DNA of 64,000 nt, from positions 1,488,001-1,552,000 of the forward strand of contig NZ_OCSR01000002.1 in assembly GCF_900230185.1 (NCBI RefSeq), read 5' to 3'. Under the pieces are notes generated by a model. The model did not search any database, was not told where the DNA came from, and saw only the letters and a program-made list of their open reading frames with translations. The position numbers and the translations under genes are program-made. Source of the stretch: Burkholderia sp. OK233 (GTDB lineage Bacteria > Pseudomonadota > Gammaproteobacteria > Burkholderiales > Burkholderiaceae). Positions 21,324 to 30,878 of the stretch are shown in pieces; position 1 is the stretch's first letter; each line of letters opens with the position of its first letter.

Positions 21324-23521
21324 GTGCCACCCGCCGTCCAAACGATACGATCGTGACCCTTGCCACGCGCGCCGGCTTCGAAGTCGAGTGGCGGGACGCG
21401 CACCATACGACGCAACATGTACCCGAGAGCACGCTCGCTGTGCTGCTCGACCGGATGGGCTTGCCGTGCGGTAACGCCACGCAGATCCGGCACAGCGCGG
21501 CCGCGCTCGAAGCCGAGCTGTCCGGCCGCAAACTGCCGCCGCTGATGACCGCGGAGGTCGAACGCGGCATCGCGCTGCCGGTCGCGGCGATCAAATCCGG
21601 CAGTCACTACCGGATCGAACTGGAAAGCGGCTCGATCATCGACGGCCGCTTCACGGCGCCTAAAGGCGAGGAGGCGTTGCTGGCACCGATCGACGAGCCC
21701 GGCTATCACACGCTGGTCATCAACGAGCAACGCGTGACGTTGGCCGTGGCGCCGTCACGCTGCTATACCGTCGCCGATGCATGGCGTACGCTGCACGACG
21801 GCGCCACGGCGCAAACGCCGCCGTTGTGGGGTATCGCCGCGCAGTTATATGGCTTGCGCCGCACGGGCGATGGCGGCATCGGCGACTATACGACCCTCGC
21901 GCAAATGGCCATTGAAAGCGCGAAGCGTGGCGCGCACGCGCTCGCCGTCAGTCCTACGCACGCGATGTTCAGCGCCGAGCCGAATCGCTTCAGTCCGTAT
22001 TCGCCGTCGTCGCGCTTGTGGTTGAACGTCACGCATATCGACCCTGCCGCGGTGTTCGGCGCCGACGCCGCGCGAGCCGCGCTCGAAGCCGCGCAGGCCA
22101 CCGAAGCATGGCCGGCACTCGAAGATTTGCCGCTGATCGATTGGCCGAACGCGGTCGTGCTGAAGCTGAAGGTTTTGCGCGCGCTGTACGAGAATTTCTG
22201 CACGCAGGAACGCGCGCACGACACGCCGCGTGCGCTCGAATTTCGTGGCTTTTGCGAGCGTGCCGGCCGTGCGCTCGAGGACCACGCGCGTTTCGAAGCG
22301 CTGCAGGCGGTGCAGTTGGCTCAGGAGGGCGGCAATGGCCACTGGCGCAACTGGCCCGAGGCGTTGCGCGATCCACGCAGTCCGGAAGTTGAAGCCTTTG
22401 CCGAAGCGCATCGGCATGAAGTCGACTTTCATCTGTTTCTGCAATGGCTGGCCGCCAAGGGCTTGTCGCACGCACAGCATGCAGCGAGCGACGCCGGGAT
22501 GGCCATCGGCCTGATCGCCGACCTCGCCGTCGGCTGCGATAGTGCCGGCAGCCATGCATGGTCGTACCGCGACGACATGCTGCAAGGCATTTCAGTGGGC
22601 GCGCCGCCCGATCTGTTCAACCAGGCCGGACAGGCGTGGGGGCTCACCACCTTCTCGCCGCGCGCGATGCGCACGCAGGGCTTCTCCGCATTCATCGACA
22701 TGCTGCGCGCGGCGTTCGCGCATGCGGGCGGCATCCGCATCGACCACATTCTCGGCTTACGGCGCATATGGCTCGTACCCGAAGGCGAGAGCGCGCGTAA
22801 CGGCGCCTATCTGCGCTATCCGCTCGAAGACCTGCTGCGGCTGATCGCGCTCGAATCGTGGCGGCATCGCGCGATCGTGATCGGCGAAGATCTCGGCACT
22901 GTGCCGCCCGGTTTTCGCGAGCGGCTCGACGAGCACGGTCTGGCCGGCATTCGCGTGCTGTGGTTCGAAGGCGCGGAAGGCGGCAAGGGCTTCAAACCGC
23001 CGCAGGCGTGGGACCGCAACGCTGTCGGCACCACCACGACCCACGATCTGCCGACCGTGGCGGGCTGGTGGCGCGGCAGCGACATCACGTGGCGCAACCG
23101 GATCGGTCAGACGATGGCGCGCGCCGATGGCCGCGACGCGGAGGAAGTGGCACAGGAAGAGCGTGCCGCCGATCGCGCGCTGTTATGGCGCGCGTTCCAG
23201 CAAGCCGGCGTCGCCGCGCCGGACGTGGATGCGCCGCCGCCCGACAACGCGCCTGTGGATGAAGCGCTCGCCTTCGTGGCCGCCACGCCCGGGCCGCTCG
23301 TCACGTTCCCGCTTGAAGATTTGCTCGCACTGGTCGAGCAGCCGAATCTGCCCGGCTCGATCGACGAGCATCCGAACTGGCGCCGGCGCGTGACCTTGCC
23401 CATCGACGCATTGTTCGAGGACGGCACCTTCAGCGATCGTCTGCTGGCAGTCGACCGCACGCGCCGCGGCGTAACCGTTCCTGCTGCTTCCAACGTTTCT
23501 TCGGAGCCTGATACGCCATGA
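21320..23521 (+). CDS. malQ: 4-alpha-glucanotransferase (amylomaltase)
   Basis: MalQ (GH77) rearranges alpha-1,4-glucan chains, joining short maltooligosaccharides. The protein has 733 residues: an N-terminal beta-sandwich region as in longer bacterial MalQ proteins and a GH77 barrel with FSPYSPSSRLWLN, RIDHILGLRR (nucleophile Asp), VIGEDLGTVP (acid Glu) and TTTHDLPT (Asp). I start it at the GTG at 21320, which overlaps the treZ stop, since upstream sequence in this frame lies in treZ. It overlaps treY by ATGA. Sitting between treZ and treY, it probably lengthens the short chains they leave. Confidence 0.92.
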   Translation: MSATRRPNDTIVTLATRAGFEVEWRDAHHTTQHVPESTLAVLLDRMGLPCGNATQIRHSAAALEAELSGRKLPPLMTAEVERGIALPVAAIKSGSHYRIELESGSIIDGRFTAPKGEEALLAPIDEPGYHTLVINEQRVTLAVAPSRCYTVADAWRTLHDGATAQTPPLWGIAAQLYGLRRTGDGGIGDYTTLAQMAIESAKRGAHALAVSPTHAMFSAEPNRFSPYSPSSRLWLNVTHIDPAAVFGADAARAALEAAQATEAWPALEDLPLIDWPNAVVLKLKVLRALYENFCTQERAHDTPRALEFRGFCERAGRALEDHARFEALQAVQLAQEGGNGHWRNWPEALRDPRSPEVEAFAEAHRHEVDFHLFLQWLAAKGLSHAQHAASDAGMAIGLIADLAVGCDSAGSHAWSYRDDMLQGISVGAPPDLFNQAGQAWGLTTFSPRAMRTQGFSAFIDMLRAAFAHAGGIRIDHILGLRRIWLVPEGESARNGAYLRYPLEDLLRLIALESWRHRAIVIGEDLGTVPPGFRERLDEHGLAGIRVLWFEGAEGGKGFKPPQAWDRNAVGTTTTHDLPTVAGWWRGSDITWRNRIGQTMARADGRDAEEVAQEERAADRALLWRAFQQAGVAAPDVDAPPPDNAPVDEALAFVAATPGPLVTFPLEDLLALVEQPNLPGSIDEHPNWRRRVTLPIDALFEDGTFSDRLLAVDRTRRGVTVPAASNVSSEPDTP

Positions 23522-26379
23522 CCGTCCCGCGCTCCACGCTACGCCTCCAGTTCCATCGAGGCTTTACCTTCGACGATGCCGCAAAGCATGCCGACTACTT
23601 CGCCGCGCTCGGCATCAGCCACGTGTACGCGTCGCCCGTCACCACCGCCGAACCGGGCTCGATGCATGGCTACGATACTGTCGACTACACCCAGGTCAAC
23701 GCGGAATGCGGGGGCGAGGCGGGATTGAAACGCCTCGCCGATAAACTGCGCGCGCACAACATGGGGTTGATCGTTGACGTGGTGCCAAACCATATGGGCG
23801 TCGGCGGCTCGAGCAACGCGTGGTGGCTCGATATCCTCGAATGGGGCAGGCACAGCACGTACGCACGTCATTTCGACGTTGACTGGCATTCGCCCGATCC
23901 GGCCTTGCGCGGCAAGGTGCTGGCGCCAACACTCGGTGCGCCGTACGGCGAGGAACTCGCGGCCGGCCGGATTGCGCTACATTTTGCGGCCGACAGCGGG
24001 CGCTTTTATATCGGCTATGGGCCGCATGTGTTTCCGGTGTGTCCAACCGACTACGCAGCGATTCTGCAAAGCGCCGACCGCGCCGATCTCAGCGCACTGG
24101 CCGAACGTTTCCAGGGCCTGACGACGCAGCCTGCCGACCAGCCGCGTGCCGCCGAAGGACGCGACATGCTGCGCGAGTTCGTCGCGCAAAACGGCAGCTC
24201 GGCGATCGAATTGGTGCTGGAATCGTATTCGCCCGCGGACCCGGTGACGCGTGACCGTTTGCATCGATTGATCGAACGGCAGCACTTCCGCCTCGCGTGG
24301 TGGCGCACCGCTTCGGACGAAGTGAACTGGCGGCGCTTCTTCGACATTTCGACGCTGGCCGGCGTGCGTGTGGAGCGGCCCGAAGTGTTCGAGGCTGTAC
24401 ACGCGCTGATCTTCCGTCTGTATCAGGAAGGCGTGGTGGATGGTTTGCGGATCGACCACGTGGACGGTCTCGCTGAACCGCGCGAGTATTGTCAGCGTCT
24501 GCGGCAGCGTCTCACTGAATTGCGCGACACCACGCCGTATGTGGTCGTCGAAAAAATTCTCGGCCGCGGCGAGCCGCTGCGCGACGATTGGCCCGTGGAC
24601 GGCACGACCGGCTACGATTTCATGAACGACGTGGGCGCGCTGCTGCACGATCCGGCCGGCGCCGAGCCACTCGGAGAGACGTGGGCCGAACTCACCGGCC
24701 GCAGCCCGCGCTTCACCGACGAAGCCTTGGCCGCGCGACGCAAGATTCTCACGGAAAACCTCTCAGCGGAACTGGACCGCGCGGCGCGCGCGCTGCACCG
24801 CATTGCCCGCGATTCGCTGACGACGCGCGATTTCACCTTCACCGCACTGCGGCGCGTACTGACCGAACTGGTCGCGCATTTTCCGGTGTATCGGATCTAT
24901 CCACAGAATGGGCTGCGCAGCGCCGCCGATAACGTGTATTTCGAGCAGGCGCTAGCAGGCGCGCGCGCGACTCTTTCGCGCGCGGACTACGTAGTGCTCG
25001 ACCGCGTGAACGCGTGGCTTGGTGGCAGCGCTGAAGAGGTGCCGAACGCGCGCAGCAATGCGCAATCGCAGCAGCAAGGCCCGAATGGTGCCCCGCCAGG
25101 TCATGCAGGTTCCGCGCGGCGCACCGCGCAGACGCTGTTTTCGCAATTGACCGCACCGGTCGCCGCGAAGGCGATTGAAGATACCGCATGCTATCGCTAT
25201 GGACGTTTGCTATCGCGCAACGAAGTCGGCTCAGACCCGGGCGAGTTTGCTTTGTCGGTCGCACAATTTCATGCGGCGAATCTCGACCGTTCGCAGCGCT
25301 TTCCTCACGCGATGCTCGCCACGGCCACGCATGACCACAAGCGTGGCGAAGACGTGCGTGCGCGGCTTGCAGTGTTGAGCGAGATTTCTCATGACTGGAG
25401 CACGACGTTGCGTGCGTGGTCGACCTTGAACGCGCCGCATCGGCGCGCGCTCGACGGTAAGCCGATCAGCAGCGTGAGCCACGACACAAGCTACGATTGG
25501 GCGCCAGGCCCCGCCGCCGAGGCGATGCTGTATCAGACATTGGTGGGCAGTTGGCCACCGGATTTAAAGCCAGACGATGAAGCGGGCGTCAAGGAACTGG
25601 CTGAGCGCGTGGCGCAATGGCAATTGAAGGCGCTACGGGAAGCGAAGCTGCAGACCAACTGGCTCGCACCCGACGAAGCCTATGAGGCCGGCTGCCGCGA
25701 TTTCCTGTTCGATATCCTGGCGCCGCAGCGGCGCAATGGTTTCCTGCGCGAGTTGTCCGCGTTCGTGGCGCGGATCGGGCGCGCCGGTGCCCTCAACAGT
25801 TTGCAGCAGACAGTGTTGCGGCTGACGTCGCCTGGGATTCCCGATCTTTATCAGGGTACGGAGTTGTGGGACTTCAGTCTGGTCGACCCCGACAATCGCC
25901 GGCCCGTCGATTTTGCCAGGCGCGAGGCGTGGCTCGCACAAACACCGCCTTCGGAGTTTCTGGCGAGCTGGCACGATGGCCGGGTAAAGCTCGCGGTGGT
26001 GCAGCGCGTACTGGCGTTGCGTGTGCATTTGCCGGAGCTGTTAAGTCAGAGTGCGTATCTACCGCTTGCAGTGCGCGGTGCGCATGCGTCGAATGTGATC
26101 GCGTTTGCACGGCGGCATGGGAATGCGTGGGCTGTCGTGGTGGCGAGCCGGCTTGCTGCCGGGTTGCTCGGCGATGGCGGCGATTTGCCGATGGTCGATC
26201 CGGATAAATGGGGCGATACGGCGATCGAAATGCCTGCGGATCTGGCCGCGCGGGCGTTGTTCGACTGGCTGAGTCCGGCGGCGCCCAAGGTCGACGAAAA
26301 CGGTCTGCTCTATGTGCGCGATGCGTTGGGCGCGATGCCGATTGCGGTGTTGGTGGAGGACGGCGTGCCACGTAGTTGA
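23518..26379 (+). CDS. treY: Malto-oligosyltrehalose synthase
   Basis: TreY turns the reducing-end alpha-1,4 bond of a glucan chain into the alpha,alpha-1,1 bond of a trehalosyl end. The 953-residue length suits the family. Visible motifs are TLRLQFHRGFTF at the start, ASPVTTAEPGSMHGYD, VDVVPNHMG, LRIDHVDGL (nucleophile Asp), VVVEKILG (acid Glu) and TATHDHKRGED (Asp). Last gene of the operon, its start overlapping the malQ stop (ATGA), and followed by a clear terminator. Confidence 0.94.
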   Translation: MTVPRSTLRLQFHRGFTFDDAAKHADYFAALGISHVYASPVTTAEPGSMHGYDTVDYTQVNAECGGEAGLKRLADKLRAHNMGLIVDVVPNHMGVGGSSNAWWLDILEWGRHSTYARHFDVDWHSPDPALRGKVLAPTLGAPYGEELAAGRIALHFAADSGRFYIGYGPHVFPVCPTDYAAILQSADRADLSALAERFQGLTTQPADQPRAAEGRDMLREFVAQNGSSAIELVLESYSPADPVTRDRLHRLIERQHFRLAWWRTASDEVNWRRFFDISTLAGVRVERPEVFEAVHALIFRLYQEGVVDGLRIDHVDGLAEPREYCQRLRQRLTELRDTTPYVVVEKILGRGEPLRDDWPVDGTTGYDFMNDVGALLHDPAGAEPLGETWAELTGRSPRFTDEALAARRKILTENLSAELDRAARALHRIARDSLTTRDFTFTALRRVLTELVAHFPVYRIYPQNGLRSAADNVYFEQALAGARATLSRADYVVLDRVNAWLGGSAEEVPNARSNAQSQQQGPNGAPPGHAGSARRTAQTLFSQLTAPVAAKAIEDTACYRYGRLLSRNEVGSDPGEFALSVAQFHAANLDRSQRFPHAMLATATHDHKRGEDVRARLAVLSEISHDWSTTLRAWSTLNAPHRRALDGKPISSVSHDTSYDWAPGPAAEAMLYQTLVGSWPPDLKPDDEAGVKELAERVAQWQLKALREAKLQTNWLAPDEAYEAGCRDFLFDILAPQRRNGFLRELSAFVARIGRAGALNSLQQTVLRLTSPGIPDLYQGTELWDFSLVDPDNRRPVDFARREAWLAQTPPSEFLASWHDGRVKLAVVQRVLALRVHLPELLSQSAYLPLAVRGAHASNVIAFARRHGNAWAVVVASRLAAGLLGDGGDLPMVDPDKWGDTAIEMPADLAARALFDWLSPAAPKVDENGLLYVRDALGAMPIAVLVEDGVPRS

Positions 26380-26400
26380 TCTGCGATTTGTCGAAGCTTG

Positions 26401-26438
26401 AAGGCGGCTCAAGCACACACGCTTTAGCCGCCTTTTTT
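26401..26438 (+). terminator. Rho-independent terminator of the glgE-treY operon
   Basis: AAGGCGGCT (26401-26409) pairs with AGCCGCCTT (26426-26434), followed by a six-T run. It starts about 20 bases after the treY stop and closes the seven-gene operon. Confidence 0.92.
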
Positions 26439-26461
26439 ATCGACTCATTCAAGGCGATGCG

Positions 26462-26911
26462 TCATCCCGCTGAGCCGACTTGCTGTGCGCGTTTGACTGC
26501 CTCGGCCACCTGTTCCGCCACTCGCCGCGTATCCCAATACACCTGCCCTTTGTACATCCGGTCACCGCGCAGGTTGAAGCGATCGACACCCAACCACTTC
26601 AGCGGCTGCCCGGCTACGGTGGCCGATGCCTGCCATTCGATCATGACGGCGTCGCCCGTGGGTGCCCATTGAAGGACGTCGACTTTCAGGTCCGGCAGTT
26701 GGGTGAGCACCTGACGGAAATGTTCGATGACGCCTTTCCTGTCGGCCGGTTCTGTCATGGGTGGGATCAGGTTTTGTGTGTCCTCGTGCATAAGCGCTTC
26801 CAGGTTATCGGCGACGGGGTGTTGCCACTCCAAAGCGAAGCGTTGCACTGCCATCCGGGCATTGGCTAACTGCTCCGCAGTCGGGGGAAGGTATTTTTCT
26901 GCTGACGTCAT
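26462..26911 (-). CDS. SnoaL/NTF2-like fold protein
   Basis: A 149-residue protein of the SnoaL/ketosteroid-isomerase-like superfamily: an N-terminal helix pair (AEQLANARMAVQRFALEWQHP), then beta strands with the family features IEHFRQVLTQLPDLKVDVLQW and VMIEWQASATVAGQPLKWLGVDRFNLRGDRM. Members bind or convert small polyketide- or steroid-like molecules, but many have no known role. I choose the ATG at 26911, preceded by AGGAG; the longer frame to 27016 would run through the TetR operator. Divergent from the TetR gene, so probably its target. Confidence 0.75.
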   Translation of the reverse strand: MTSAEKYLPPTAEQLANARMAVQRFALEWQHPVADNLEALMHEDTQNLIPPMTEPADRKGVIEHFRQVLTQLPDLKVDVLQWAPTGDAVMIEWQASATVAGQPLKWLGVDRFNLRGDRMYKGQVYWDTRRVAEQVAEAVKRAQQVGSAG

Positions 26912-27008
26912 GTGGGTTTGCTCCTGAATGGGTTGCTTACCTACGGTGTTGTTTGCCCGTGTATTCAGGCCGCAGCCGAAGTCCGATTTAACATACAACG
27001 AGATTTTC

Positions 27009-27025
27009 ACATACACCGTGTATGT
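27009..27025. promoter_or_regulatory. Palindromic operator candidate between the NTF2-like gene and tetR-type gene
   Basis: ACATACAC (27009-27016), a central C, then GTGTATGT (27018-27025) form a perfect 8-bp inverted repeat. It overlaps a TATACT at 27025-27030 that may be the -10 of the TetR gene. A further ACATACAA half-site lies at 26991-26998. The position suits autorepression by the TetR protein with control of the divergent gene. Confidence 0.65.
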
Positions 27026-27071
27026 ATACTACAATCAGAATGTGAAAAATCAAGGGATAAAAACGCACCCT

Positions 27072-27701
27072 ATGCCGACCGCAGGCCCAACCCCAAAATC
27101 CCGTCGCGAGGAATATGCGGACGCGACCCGTCAAGCGCTCATCGCTGCTGCGGGCGAGTTATTCACCTCTGAGGGCTACCAGCAAGTCGGGATAGAGGCC
27201 ATCGCACGTAGTGCGCGCGTGACCCGCGGCGCCTTCTATCACCACTTTGCCGACAAGGCCGAACTGTTCGACGCCCTGGTCGAGTCTCTCCAGGCGGACG
27301 CTGCCTCTAAAGTCAGATCCGCCGCCGCGGCCGCGCCGCCAGCCAAACGGATGAGCGCGGGCATTCGCGAATTCCTGGAGGTCTGCACCGAACCTGCCTA
27401 CCGGCAGCTCGTCATTGAAACCGCGCCCGCCGTGCTCGGCCAGGCACGGTGCCGCGAGATCGAAGAAGCGCACGTCTACGGTCTGCTCATTGGCGCGCTA
27501 GCAAACCGGACCACCGGCAAGGAAAAAGCAAAGGCGTACCTCGCCGCCCGCATGATCGGCAGCATGGTGTGCGAAGCGGCGCAGTTGCTCGATGGCGCAG
27601 ACGATCCCGTCGCCCTGAAAGCCGAAGCGTTGAAGCTCGTTGAAAGCATGGCCGGCGCGCTGACTACCGACAAGAGCCGGGCAACAGCAACCCGCAAGTA
27701 A
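27072..27701 (+). CDS. TetR/AcrR family transcriptional regulator
   Basis: A 209-residue repressor: N-terminal TetR HTH (about residues 15-62, with RQALIAAAGELF, GIEAIARSARVTRGAFYHHFADKAELF) and a helical ligand domain containing EFLEVCTEPAYRQLVIETAPAVLG, which resembles the C-terminal domain of many proteobacterial TetR proteins. I chose the ATG at 27072 because the HTH follows directly and the upstream in-frame part overlaps the operator region. Ligand unknown. Divergent from the NTF2-like gene. Confidence 0.83.
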   Translation: MPTAGPTPKSRREEYADATRQALIAAAGELFTSEGYQQVGIEAIARSARVTRGAFYHHFADKAELFDALVESLQADAASKVRSAAAAAPPAKRMSAGIREFLEVCTEPAYRQLVIETAPAVLGQARCREIEEAHVYGLLIGALANRTTGKEKAKAYLAARMIGSMVCEAAQLLDGADDPVALKAEALKLVESMAGALTTDKSRATATRK

Positions 27702-27830
27702 GCCGTACTCGAGAGGAGCACCAATGCAGATCGACTGGCCGAATAGCCAGGCGGGCGTGGCGACGCATTGCACGACACGACTGTTCAGGCGTCGGCGGGG
27801 TGATGTTTCATGCCTTTCGCAAAAAAGACC

Positions 27831-28553
27831 CTACCGCCCTGCCGCCCACAGCAACGAAACCCCTGACGACAACATCAACCCGTCAACGACAAGTTTGAAA
27901 ACCGCAGGACTCGTCCGGACCACAATCAGCCGCGCGGAAAAGGATCCGATCATGAGTGCCGAACCGGTGATCAAACCGTCGATCACCACATGCAATGGCA
28001 ATGCGCCGAAATGATTGAACACCGCGACTTTGGTGCCGTAGACAGCCAGTGATCCAGCCGCTTCGGTTGCGAGAAAGGCGCCTTTAACCAGGCCATACGA
28101 CATAAACACGGGCACCGTGATCGGCCCGGTGGAAACAACGATGCCGGTGAGAAAACCCACCACGCCGCCGATCAGCGAAAGCTGCCACAGAGTGAATTTG
28201 ATAGCGCGTCGCGCCAGCCAGCGCCGCGTCGGCACCATCGCGACAAAGAACAAGCCCAACGCGAGTTCGACCGCATGCGGCGGTAACGCAAGAAGTGTCC
28301 GCACACCCAGCGCTGCCCCCGGAACCGCAGTCGCGCAGTAAGCGCCGCAAGCCCGCCAATCGATCTCGCGCCACCACGCGAGGATCTTGCCGAAGTTGCC
28401 CATAATTGCGGCGATCGCCATGATAGGCACCGCTTGCTGCGGACCGAACAGCATCACGAGAACGGGCATCAGCATCATCGACGAACCCGTGCCGATCACG
28501 CCGCTCAACGTGCCGGCCAGCAAACCGACGCACAGCACCAGCAAATATCCCAT
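27831..28553 (-). CDS. TauE/SafE family anion permease
   Basis: A 240-residue membrane protein with about seven to eight hydrophobic segments and the TauE/SafE hallmark of two repeated halves: AGTLSGVIGTGSSMMLMPVLV early and GGVVGFLTGIVVSTGPITVPVF in the second half. Characterised members move sulfite, sulfonates or related anions; the substrate here is unknown. It converges on the TetR gene with about 130 bases between and starts about 80 bases from the end of the CNNM-family gene on the same strand. Confidence 0.83.
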   Translation of the reverse strand: MGYLLVLCVGLLAGTLSGVIGTGSSMMLMPVLVMLFGPQQAVPIMAIAAIMGNFGKILAWWREIDWRACGAYCATAVPGAALGVRTLLALPPHAVELALGLFFVAMVPTRRWLARRAIKFTLWQLSLIGGVVGFLTGIVVSTGPITVPVFMSYGLVKGAFLATEAAGSLAVYGTKVAVFNHFGALPLHVVIDGLITGSALMIGSFSARLIVVRTSPAVFKLVVDGLMLSSGVSLLWAAGR

Positions 28554-28633
28554 GTCGCCCCCGGACGGTATGGACGACGATTTTACTCGAGCGATGCTTC
28601 AGTGGCCTGGGACGGATTCAGCACAGAAGCCGC

Positions 28634-29998
28634 TCAACCGCCTTCATCGTCGTAGGTCTTCGGATAAACGCGCACGAGCACGATCCGCGGCCCCTTCATC
28701 TTCTTGACCACCACGTCGAAGCGATCGAACTCGACGCGCTGCCCTTCGGTAGGCAGATCGTTGAGCGCCTGAATCACAAGGCCGCCGACCGATTCGGCCT
28801 TGCCTTCGTCAATGTCGATTCCGAGCGCGCGTTCCAACGACACCACCGGCAAGCTGCCCTTGCCCATCAGCGTGCCGTCGTCCATGCGCGTCCAGTCGGC
28901 GTCGCCCTGGCGGAATTCGTCGTGGATCTGCCCAACCAGCGCGCCGAGGAGATTGTCCAGCGTCAGAAAGCCGATCGGCTTCGAGTTCTTGTGACCAACC
29001 AGTGCGAAGTGCGGCGCGCCCTTGCGGAAGCGGCGAAACAGTTCGAGCGCCGGCATGTCCGGCTTCACATATTGCACGGGCCGCGCATATTTGGAGAGAT
29101 CGTCGAGCGTGCTGCCCGCGTGCCGCGCCAGCAGCAAATCCTTCAAATGGATCATGCCGGCCACGCGCTCGCCGGACGCGTCTTCGAACAACGGATAGCG
29201 GCTGAAGCGGTGCCGCGCCACGACCTGCATGTTTTCGCGCAACGGCACATCGCGCCGCAGGCCGACCATTTCATAAGACGGGCGCATCAGATCCGAGACG
29301 GTCATGCGCGAAAAATCCAGCGAATGCGCAATCGTGTTCCATTCGTCCTGGCTGTATGCGCCATCCGGCGCACCGAGCTCAGTCGCGACGTTGGCGCGGC
29401 GGCCACGCAAGATCAGCTTGAGTTCGTCAGTCGAGTAGTGCGAGTCGTGGCCATGGTCCGCGTCGAGGCCCGCGAGCTTCAACACCGCGTTGGCGCTCGT
29501 ATTGAGCACCCAGATCGCCGGATACATCGCCCAGTAGAAACCGTACAACGGCGTGGCGGCCCACAACGACACCTTTTCCGCCTCGCGAATCGCTAGCGAC
29601 TTCGGCGCCAGCTCGCCCACCACGATGTGCAGGAACGAAATACACGAGAACGCGAAGAACAGCGAGATGCCGTGGATCAGCTTCTCCGACTCGACGCCGA
29701 GCAGGCTGAAGACCGGCGTGAGCAGTTCCGCGAACGCCGGCTCACCGATCCAGCCGAGCCCAAGCGACGCCAGCGTAATGCCCAGCTGACAGGCGGACAG
29801 ATACGCGTCGAGCCGCCCGTGCACCTTCGCCAGCAAACGTCCACGCATGCCGTGTTTGGCCGCGAGGCTTTGCACACGCGTTTGCCGCAGCTTCACCAGA
29901 CCGAATTCGGCGGCGACGAAAAAACCGTTGAGGGCAACGAGAAACAATGCACCGATAAGGGCGACAACCTGGATCAAAGCGACGGGCTCCGGCAACAA
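28634..29998 (-). CDS. CNNM/CorC-HlyC family membrane protein with CBS pair
   Basis: A 454-residue protein in the order DUF21/CNNM transmembrane domain (about 1-200, four hydrophobic segments, with VAAEFGLVKLRQTRV and QLGITLASLGLGWIGEPAF), a CBS-domain pair (about 220-345, DLMRPSYEMVGL and LTLDNLLGALVGQ) and a C-terminal CorC/HlyC domain (about 360-440, GSLPVVSLERALGIDI). Such proteins are often annotated as hemolysins but are linked to Mg2+ or Co2+ export and cyclic nucleotide sensing. It lies 73 bases downstream of the histidine-kinase-like gene and may be co-transcribed. Confidence 0.86.
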   Translation of the reverse strand: MLPEPVALIQVVALIGALFLVALNGFFVAAEFGLVKLRQTRVQSLAAKHGMRGRLLAKVHGRLDAYLSACQLGITLASLGLGWIGEPAFAELLTPVFSLLGVESEKLIHGISLFFAFSCISFLHIVVGELAPKSLAIREAEKVSLWAATPLYGFYWAMYPAIWVLNTSANAVLKLAGLDADHGHDSHYSTDELKLILRGRRANVATELGAPDGAYSQDEWNTIAHSLDFSRMTVSDLMRPSYEMVGLRRDVPLRENMQVVARHRFSRYPLFEDASGERVAGMIHLKDLLLARHAGSTLDDLSKYARPVQYVKPDMPALELFRRFRKGAPHFALVGHKNSKPIGFLTLDNLLGALVGQIHDEFRQGDADWTRMDDGTLMGKGSLPVVSLERALGIDIDEGKAESVGGLVIQALNDLPTEGQRVEFDRFDVVVKKMKGPRIVLVRVYPKTYDDEGG

Positions 29999-30071
29999 AA
30001 GTTGTCAGTATAGAGGGCGAAAGCAAGCTGAAAGTTAATCGCGTGCAGGAACGCGCGCCGACAGCCGCCGC

Positions 30072-30878
30072 TCACGTTGCTGTCGTTGCACTCAGCGGCA
30101 CGTGCAGCGCGAGCGTCACCGCTTCGCTGTCAGGTGCGTCGCTTTGCTCGAAACTGCCGCCGTGCGCTTCCGCAACGCGCTTGCACAGCGCGAACACCCA
30201 CGCGATCCGTTTGGCTTCGTGTGGCTTGCTCGCCTGTTTGCGGGCAAAAGCCTCCAGCACGTGCGGCACCGCAGGATCGTCCAGTGCCGCGGCGCTCTGC
30301 TTGAAGGTGACGGTGGCGTACCACCTGGTGGCGTCCGCGCGTGCGGCCAGGGTGACCACGGCGCCCTCCGTGCTCGCCTCGACGGCAAACGTAAGCATCA
30401 GCCACAACGCGGCGGCCAGGCGCTCACGGTCGCCGTTGAGCTGCTCGGTAGCGAGGTGCGACTCGACCGTGACCTCGACGCCTCGTGCGCGCGCCAATCC
30501 GGAACGGACTTCATCAACGGTTTCATCGAGTAGCGGATGTAGCGGAAACGGGGCAAAAGCCAGTGCCAGCGATTTGGTCTCGGCGCGCGTGGCGTCGACA
30601 ATCGTCTCCAGCAACTTCACCTGCTGTTCCACGCCACTTCGAATGCCGGTGACGGCGCGTTGCGAATTGGGGTCGTTGGCATCGAGCTTGCGCTCGAGCA
30701 CGTACGCCCAGCTATGGATGGCGTTCAGCGGACCACGGAGGTCATGCGACACCAGCGACAGCACGTGATCGCGCATAAACAGCGCGGTCTCCGCGCGCAG
30801 ACGTGCGGTGCGTTCGGATACGGCGAAGCCGGAAGGAACCGGCGGTGCGCCGGCGGTCCCGGTGGAAGGCGTTGTCAC
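30072..30878 (-). CDS. Histidine-kinase-like protein with intact H box but degenerate ATPase domain
   Basis: A 268-residue soluble protein without a membrane or sensor domain. The dimerisation/phosphoacceptor helix is intact: His45 in SLVSHDLRGPLNAIHSW. The C-terminal half has the length and helix pattern of a HATPase domain, but the signatures are gone. The N box reads LWLMLTFAVEAS with no Asn, no DxGxG can be found, and the G2 region before EAHGGS reads RIAWVFALCKRV rather than GxGLxL. It may be a phosphotransfer or phosphatase partner rather than a kinase. No response regulator gene is adjacent. Confidence 0.7.
   Translation of the reverse strand: MTTPSTGTAGAPPVPSGFAVSERTARLRAETALFMRDHVLSLVSHDLRGPLNAIHSWAYVLERKLDANDPNSQRAVTGIRSGVEQQVKLLETIVDATRAETKSLALAFAPFPLHPLLDETVDEVRSGLARARGVEVTVESHLATEQLNGDRERLAAALWLMLTFAVEASTEGAVVTLAARADATRWYATVTFKQSAAALDDPAVPHVLEAFARKQASKPHEAKRIAWVFALCKRVAEAHGGSFEQSDAPDSEAVTLALHVPLSATTAT

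Noticed and set aside
26912..27071. Extensions of the NTF2-like and TetR genes across their shared intergenic region
   Set aside because: Both longer frames would run through the palindrome and promoter; the shorter starts carry the ribosome site (NTF2-like) or sit right before the HTH (TetR).
27724..28014. A 96-codon plus-strand ORF with a good AGGAG ribosome site after the TetR gene
   Set aside because: Most of it lies antisense to the 3' end of the TauE/SafE gene and the product has no hydrophobic or domain pattern. The ribosome site is attractive, but one site alone does not make a gene.
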